Both the position numbers and the translations under genes were made by a program. The notes beneath the pieces are model-generated. The model was not told where the DNA came from. It worked only from the letters and a program-made list of their open reading frames with translations, and did not search any database. From DATMYQ01 sp035560935 (GTDB lineage: Bacteria > Bacillota > Negativicutes > Sporomusales > Sporomusaceae), in assembly GCA_035560935.1 (NCBI GenBank), contig DATMYQ010000305.1:1-11208 (forward strand): a DNA stretch of 11,208 nucleotides. Reading direction: 5' to 3'. Positions 6,560 through 11,208 of this stretch are shown here, piece by piece (position 1 is the stretch's first letter; the number at the start of each line of letters is the position of its first letter).

Positions 6560-9500
6560 TCAGACCGTTTCACAGACCAGAAATTCATTGGCCGGAACAG
6601 TCGCCTGAATTTCTGTCAAAGTCGCTGTCGGATGTTCCAGCGCATAGGCCAGTAACGCCTTCAGGTCCGCCATCATCTGTTCTATCCGTTTTCGTGCAAA
6701 AAGATTTTTTCGGTAAACCATCTGCATTGCAATACGGTCCTGATTTTCCCAGACAACCAGCAGCAATTCCCTCCGGGCCTTGGCTTTCGGCATCGTTGAC
6801 CCCGGCAAAGGATACGTTCTCACGATCAGCTGTTCCGCCGTTGTCAGTTGCGGAATATCTAAGTTTTGAAAGACAAAACCAGTATCAAAAACCAGCGAAT
6901 GTCCGTCATTCTCCCTAACCAGCCCCAGTTCCTCCGCCAGGTCCGCCACCGGATACTCCTGATAGTCATACGCGTCAATGATATTTTCGTTCATTTCCCG
7001 CAAAAAATTCCGGAATGTTTTCTCTCCTGACGTCTGTCCCCTAACCGGGATCACATTGACAAACATCCCGATCAACGGTTCAATTTCCGGATAGATGCGG
7101 CCGGCAATGCCTTCTTCAAAAGCAATCGCCTCTTGTCCGGAGTACCGGGACAATAACAGGCTGTACATTGTCATCATGACAACGTGAACAGTGGCTCTTT
7201 CCCGGGCCGCAAAAGCGGCCGCCTGCCGGGATAATTCCGGAGAGGCTTCCCCCAAAACAGAATCTGCCGTCTCGTCGTGCACTGCTTCCCGGGGATAATC
7301 AGCCGGTAAAACCAGCAATGACCGGATACCAGTCAGGATTCGCCGCCAGTATTCCTCCATAAATCCAAGTCCCTGGCTTTGCAGCAGTTGATCCTGCCAT
7401 TGACTATAATCCTGGTACTGAATCGCCAACGGCGGCAACACTTTTCCTTCATAAAGAGCCCCTAATTCTCTGATCAAAATTCCCATGGAAGTTCCGTCAA
7501 AAATAAGATGATGGGTGTCGATGATCAGAATATGCCAGTCTGGAGCCAATTCCCAAAGTTCGGCCCGGAAAAGGGGCGGTTGGTCCAGAACAAAGGGCCG
7601 AAAGAACTCCCGGCAAGCGTCCTCCACCGCGGTTGGGTTCAGCCGGCGAACGATCCGTGGCAACGCCGCGGGCGCGGCAATCCGCTGGACTGGCTCACCT
7701 TGGCCTCCCTGATAGTCCAGATAACTCCTCAGAGAGTCATGCCGGGCCAACATAGTATCCAGCGCCTGCCACAGGCGACTGACATCCAATGTCCCTTTCA
7801 GTTCCAGCGGTACACTCACATTGCCACCGGAATGATTACGAACATAACTTAGTATTTTTTTCTGAGGTACCAGCAAGGGATACGTTTCCCGCACTTCACT
7901 TTTCAGAATCGGCGGTAATACTATCCGTCCTGCTTTTCGGACAACGGCGGCAAAATCCGCCAGAACCGAATCGGTAAAAATACTCTTGAACGGCAATGAA
8001 ATCTGGAAGGTCTGTTTAATTTGGCTAATGAGGGCCGCTACTTTCAGCGAATGTCCCCCCAGCCGGAAGAAATCGTCGCGGATACCTACCCGTTCCACAC
8101 CCAGGAGTTCCTGCCAAATGGCCGCCAGTTTTTCCTCGGTTTCATTGCGGGGCGCCTCATAGATCACCTGGGAGGACAGGTTCTTCGTCAACTCCCGCAA
8201 AACCTGCTTGTCCACCTTGCCGTTGGTCGTCAGGGGAATTTGATCCACCGGGACAAAGAAGGCCGGGATCATATAGTCCGGTAAACTTTTTGCCAAAAAT
8301 CCCTGGATTTCTTCTGACACATCCTGCCGGTCAGATACCAGATAGGCACACAGATGCGTGCCCTGGCTGTCCGTCCGGTCCAGCACCACCGCTTCCCGGA
8401 TGTCCGGATGCTGAACCAGTTGCTGTTCAATTTCGCCCAGTTCCACGCGATAACCCCGGATTTTCACCTGTTGGTCAATCCGTCCCAAAAACTCCATATT
8501 GCCGTCCGGCAGCCAGCGGACCAGATCCCCGGTTTTGTACATTTTTGCGTTGATTTCTCCGGTGGCAAAAGGATTGTCGACAAATTTTTCCGCGGTCAAT
8601 TCCGGCCGTCCCCAGTAACCTCTGGCCAGCTGCGCTCCGGCAATGCACAGTTCTCCCGCCATTCCCGGCGGCTGCAGCTGGTTATAATGATTCAACACAT
8701 ACAGCCAGGTATTCGATACCGGCTTGCCGATCGGGAAATTATCATAATAACGGTCGATGAGAAACTGTGTAGCCGTCACCGTATACTCGGTGGGACCATA
8801 TTCATTGACGCACTGATACTGCCGGGGATAATACTGTTTCAGCCGCTCACCGCCTACTACCAGGCGCCGCAGAGACCGGTTATCGGTCAGTTCCATGAAT
8901 TGCTCGCCAAATTGTGCCGGCAGAACAGTGAGGGTAATCTGATGTTTCGTAAAGTATTCGTCCATTTGTAGCGGCGAAAGGCGAATCTCTTCCGGCAGAA
9001 TATGTAAAGCGGCGCCATACAGTAACGCAGTAAAAATACTCATTACCGCCGGGTCAAAGGCAAAACCGATGTATTCGGCCGCATTGTCCGCCGGAGTAAT
9101 GGGATCCGCCTGATTCCGCCAGCAGCAAAGATTGACCAGGCTCCGGTGCTCGATCATAACGCCTTTGGGTTTGCCGGTGGAGCCCGAGGTGTAAATCACA
9201 TAGGCCAAGTCTTCCGGGTGATTAATATCGGTTAGGCCTTCATCGATTGCCGCAGTAATGTTACTGGTTGTTTCATCAGCGGCAGCATTTATATCCCTGT
9301 CTCGATTCCCCTGATACCGCTCTGCTTCCAGCGCCAGCCATTCTCCCGGATAATCTCCGATTTTCTCCGTTAAATTTCTTTGGGTCAGCAGCAGCGTCGC
9401 CTGACTGTCTTCCAGCATATAGGCAATCCGCTCCGCCGGATATTCCGGGTCAATGGGAAGGTAGGCGCCGCCGGCTTTCAAAACTGCCAATGCACCAATG

Positions 9501-11083
9501 ACAATCTCCGCTGATCGTTCCACCATAATCGCCACAATCCGGTCACGATCGACGCCCTTGGCCCGGAGGAGCCGCGCCAGCTGATTGCTTCTGGCGTTCA
9601 ATTCCCGGTAAGTGTACCGTTTTTCCCGGAACACCAAAGCGGTCTTGTCCGGGGTTCGCGCCACCTGCTCGGCAAATAAGCGGTGAATGCTTTTATCGGT
9701 TGGCACAGACAGCGTCGTCTGATTAAAGTCCACCAACAGCTGTTTTTTGTCCGTTTCTGTCACTATTTCCAGCTGCCAAATTTTCTTCGTCGGCGTTGCC
9801 AACGCATCCGTCAATAGTGTTGTCAATCCGTTAAAGATTTGCACTACCGCGGCCTTGTCGAAGCAGGCGGTTTGATAACTAAAAGCAAATTCCAGTTCCT
9901 GATGATTCCAACGACAGATCGTATTATCAATATACACGGTCAAAGGCCCGGTATTTTCGCCTAACGGGACAAAATGGCATTTCGCCGGCCCGCCCTCTGA
10001 TGTCACATCGGGTAGCTGAACCAAATTGATATGATATAAGTCGCCGCTGAACCCCTGTTTTTCCCTCAATTGCAGCATAAGTTGGTCAAAAGGGTATCGC
10101 CCGTGGACCAGGCTTGCTTTGATTTCGGCCTTAACTGCCTGCAATAGCGCCAGAAAATCCTGATTATCGTTCAAAAAAAATCGCAAAGCCAGTGTACTGA
10201 CAAACATTCCGGACATCATTTTTTCCCGCTCCGTTTGCCGGTTATGGTGCGGAATTCCCATGGTAATGTCCTGTTTCCCGGTGACCCGGCCAATGTAGGC
10301 CACAAACGCAGTAACCAGCAAAGTATATAGTGACACTTTATGTTGCTGGCAAAACAGCATGATTTTTTCCCGGAGTTCCGACTCCATCCCCAGGAGTTCC
10401 CACTCTGACCGGATACTGTCTGACTTACGCCGGGGAAAACCCAGACTGACCACTTCCGGCAGTTGGGCAAATTTGTCCAGCCAATACTGCCGATCCCGGG
10501 AAAAATCACCGGAATGCAAATATTCTTCTTCCCGGGCAATGTATTCTAGATAAGACGGCCATATCTCCGCCGCTAGTAGCGAAGCGTCAGCACCGGCCCG
10601 AAGTTGCTGATAAACGGTGGCTAACTCTCCCAGCAAACGATTGGCGGTCCAACCATCGCCCACCAGATGATGCAATAGCATCAACAATGCGGCCTGGTTC
10701 CCGCTTGACTGCAAAATGGCAAAATAGCTCAGTTCGCTGTCATGCAAAGGAAAAGGGCGACTGACCCGCTCCCGGACCCAGTCTTCACAGGCAATTTTCC
10801 CGCCGGCAGTCAGATCAACAACCTCGACCGGGCTTTCCTGATAGGGCTCAATATATTGACTGACTTCACTGTCATCGGCGCCGGTTCTCGTCAGCCGTAA
10901 CCTCAATCCGTCGTGCCGGGCCCGAATGATGTTCACTGTCGTTTCCAGCAATCCCCGGTCCGCCGCTTCAAACCAGAGCAAATAGGGAATATGGGCAAAT
11001 CCTGTGTTGGGATGCACCAATTCCGTATACCAAATCCGTTTTTGCGCATGGGTAAGAGGGTAATATACCCTATCCTTCATCAT
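6560..11083 (-). CDS. non-ribosomal peptide synthetase, C-A-T-C
   Basis: ATG 11083 gives 1507 residues: C1 about 9-435, A about 462-965, carrier (T) about 975-1045, C2 about 1065-1490. C1 has PLTHAQKRIW at 10-19 and active-site HHLVGDG at 138-144. A has GGAYLPIDPEYP near 538-549, YTSGSTGKPKG at 631-641, NEYGPTE at 760-766, YKTGDLVRW at 849-857 and NGKVDK at 954-959. Aligning by eye to GrsA gives the pocket code D677 P678 M681 V720 V742 G744 E761 V769 T770 K956. The Asp and Lys mean an alpha-amino acid; I cannot name it. T has GGHSL with phosphopantetheine Ser1012; GGHSL rather than GGDSI argues against epimerisation next. C2 has HHLIFDG at 1191-1197, so it looks active. No thioesterase, reductase or E domain follows, only a 15-residue tail. 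C1 could accept an acyl starter or an upstream peptide. The next gene downstream is unrelated. The product is unknown. Confidence 0.96.
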   Translation of the reverse strand: MMKDRVYYPLTHAQKRIWYTELVHPNTGFAHIPYLLWFEAADRGLLETTVNIIRARHDGLRLRLTRTGADDSEVSQYIEPYQESPVEVVDLTAGGKIACEDWVRERVSRPFPLHDSELSYFAILQSSGNQAALLMLLHHLVGDGWTANRLLGELATVYQQLRAGADASLLAAEIWPSYLEYIAREEEYLHSGDFSRDRQYWLDKFAQLPEVVSLGFPRRKSDSIRSEWELLGMESELREKIMLFCQQHKVSLYTLLVTAFVAYIGRVTGKQDITMGIPHHNRQTEREKMMSGMFVSTLALRFFLNDNQDFLALLQAVKAEIKASLVHGRYPFDQLMLQLREKQGFSGDLYHINLVQLPDVTSEGGPAKCHFVPLGENTGPLTVYIDNTICRWNHQELEFAFSYQTACFDKAAVVQIFNGLTTLLTDALATPTKKIWQLEIVTETDKKQLLVDFNQTTLSVPTDKSIHRLFAEQVARTPDKTALVFREKRYTYRELNARSNQLARLLRAKGVDRDRIVAIMVERSAEIVIGALAVLKAGGAYLPIDPEYPAERIAYMLEDSQATLLLTQRNLTEKIGDYPGEWLALEAERYQGNRDRDINAAADETTSNITAAIDEGLTDINHPEDLAYVIYTSGSTGKPKGVMIEHRSLVNLCCWRNQADPITPADNAAEYIGFAFDPAVMSIFTALLYGAALHILPEEIRLSPLQMDEYFTKHQITLTVLPAQFGEQFMELTDNRSLRRLVVGGERLKQYYPRQYQCVNEYGPTEYTVTATQFLIDRYYDNFPIGKPVSNTWLYVLNHYNQLQPPGMAGELCIAGAQLARGYWGRPELTAEKFVDNPFATGEINAKMYKTGDLVRWLPDGNMEFLGRIDQQVKIRGYRVELGEIEQQLVQHPDIREAVVLDRTDSQGTHLCAYLVSDRQDVSEEIQGFLAKSLPDYMIPAFFVPVDQIPLTTNGKVDKQVLRELTKNLSSQVIYEAPRNETEEKLAAIWQELLGVERVGIRDDFFRLGGHSLKVAALISQIKQTFQISLPFKSIFTDSVLADFAAVVRKAGRIVLPPILKSEVRETYPLLVPQKKILSYVRNHSGGNVSVPLELKGTLDVSRLWQALDTMLARHDSLRSYLDYQGGQGEPVQRIAAPAALPRIVRRLNPTAVEDACREFFRPFVLDQPPLFRAELWELAPDWHILIIDTHHLIFDGTSMGILIRELGALYEGKVLPPLAIQYQDYSQWQDQLLQSQGLGFMEEYWRRILTGIRSLLVLPADYPREAVHDETADSVLGEASPELSRQAAAFAARERATVHVVMMTMYSLLLSRYSGQEAIAFEEGIAGRIYPEIEPLIGMFVNVIPVRGQTSGEKTFRNFLREMNENIIDAYDYQEYPVADLAEELGLVRENDGHSLVFDTGFVFQNLDIPQLTTAEQLIVRTYPLPGSTMPKAKARRELLLVVWENQDRIAMQMVYRKNLFARKRIEQMMADLKALLAYALEHPTATLTEIQATVPANEFLVCETV

Positions 11084-11092
11084 AAAATACTG

Positions 11093-11098
11093 CCTCCC
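11093..11098 (-). promoter_or_regulatory. GGGAGG ribosome site that fixes the NRPS start at ATG 11083
   Basis: The site lies 9 bases before ATG 11083 (12 before the adjacent in-frame ATG 11080). An in-frame TTG at 11107 would place this site inside the coding region and has no ribosome site of its own, so the longer reading is rejected. Confidence 0.8.
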
Positions 11099-11100
11099 GT

Positions 11101-11118
11101 ATAACAACGTTGAGTTAT
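11101..11118. repeat. inverted repeat just upstream of the NRPS ribosome site
   Basis: ATAAC (11101-11105) and GTTAT (11114-11118) are perfect inverted repeats around 8 bases that contain the palindrome AACGTT. The 3' edge in the mRNA is 2 bases from GGGAGG. It could be an operator or a leader hairpin near the Shine-Dalgarno. A second AT-only hairpin (AAAAAT/ATTTTT, 11139-11156) lies further upstream. Confidence 0.35.
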
Positions 11119-11170
11119 TCCCGCATTATTTATTTTAAAAAAATCTGCCAATTTTTCCATCTTATTCAGT

Positions 11171-11179
11171 ATTCTATCA
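11171..11179 (-). promoter_or_regulatory. extended -10 promoter candidate for the NRPS gene
   Basis: The minus strand reads TGATAGAAT (TGn plus TAGAAT), giving an mRNA leader of roughly 80 bases. No clear -35 is seen. The same 9 bases form the candidate promoter of the binding-protein operon at 6473-6481. An upstream gene beyond 11208 could also read through. Confidence 0.4.
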
Positions 11180-11208
11180 CATACATGAAAGTTGTGTTTA
11201 TAAAACCG

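Noticed and set aside
8354..8971. 205-codon open frame on the plus strand inside the NRPS gene
   Set aside because: It lies antisense to the A-domain core, whose motifs are all intact on the minus strand, and its translation is low-complexity without recognisable folds.
1512..11119. Shared 11-mer GTTGAGTTATT at 1512-1522 and 11109-11119
   Set aside because: One copy is inside the activator coding region, and chance 11-mer matches are expected in a window of this size.
1..11208. CRISPR arrays, tRNAs, insertion sequences, integrase or attachment sites
   Set aside because: No regularly spaced repeats, cloverleaf-like tracts, transposase-like frames or terminal repeats were seen.

Overview
The window looks like chromosomal DNA of a low-to-mid GC Firmicute. 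The support is strong AGGAGG-type ribosome sites, sigma-A-like promoter boxes, a sigma-54 activator of the AcoR type, an allosteric-type L-lactate dehydrogenase and a large non-ribosomal peptide synthetase (NRPS). An anaerobic Negativicutes/Sporomusaceae-like or clostridial host is my inference from the gene mix; no ribosomal RNA or other marker here settles it.

Left part (1-2890). A sigma-54-dependent activator (minus strand, 511 residues visible, C-terminus beyond the left edge) is divergent from an L-lactate dehydrogenase gene (plus strand). The 290-base gap between them holds a TATAAT box for the regulator, a weak sigma-54-like site facing ldh and a small hairpin in the ldh leader. A 17-bp stem-loop with a U tract ends the ldh transcript. 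The layout suggests the activator controls ldh, but the effector it senses is unknown.

Middle part (3053-6395). Four minus-strand genes follow one another with gaps of 93, 39 and 46 bases and no visible internal terminator. In transcription order they are: a PstS-like substrate-binding protein with a signal/anchor segment and a TTG start; a secreted protein with an N-terminal helical domain and a DUF5050-like beta-propeller half; a conserved-looking cytoplasmic protein of unknown function; and a gamma-carbonic-anhydrase-family left-handed beta-helix protein. They probably form one operon, driven from an extended -10 element near 6473-6481. No Pst permease or ATPase gene accompanies the binding protein.

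Right part (6560-11208). One large minus-strand NRPS gene encodes condensation-adenylation-carrier-condensation (C-A-T-C). All four domains keep their main catalytic motifs. The protein ends in a C domain with no thioesterase, reductase or following module, and the next gene downstream is unrelated. It must therefore hand its intermediate to a separate protein or release it by condensation. Its leader has an extended -10 identical over 9 bases to the one before the binding-protein operon.

No tRNA, rRNA, CRISPR array, insertion sequence or integrase was seen. The most distinctive items are the orphan C-A-T-C NRPS with an unfamiliar A-domain pocket code, and the four-gene exported-protein/gamma-CA operon containing an unknown gene.
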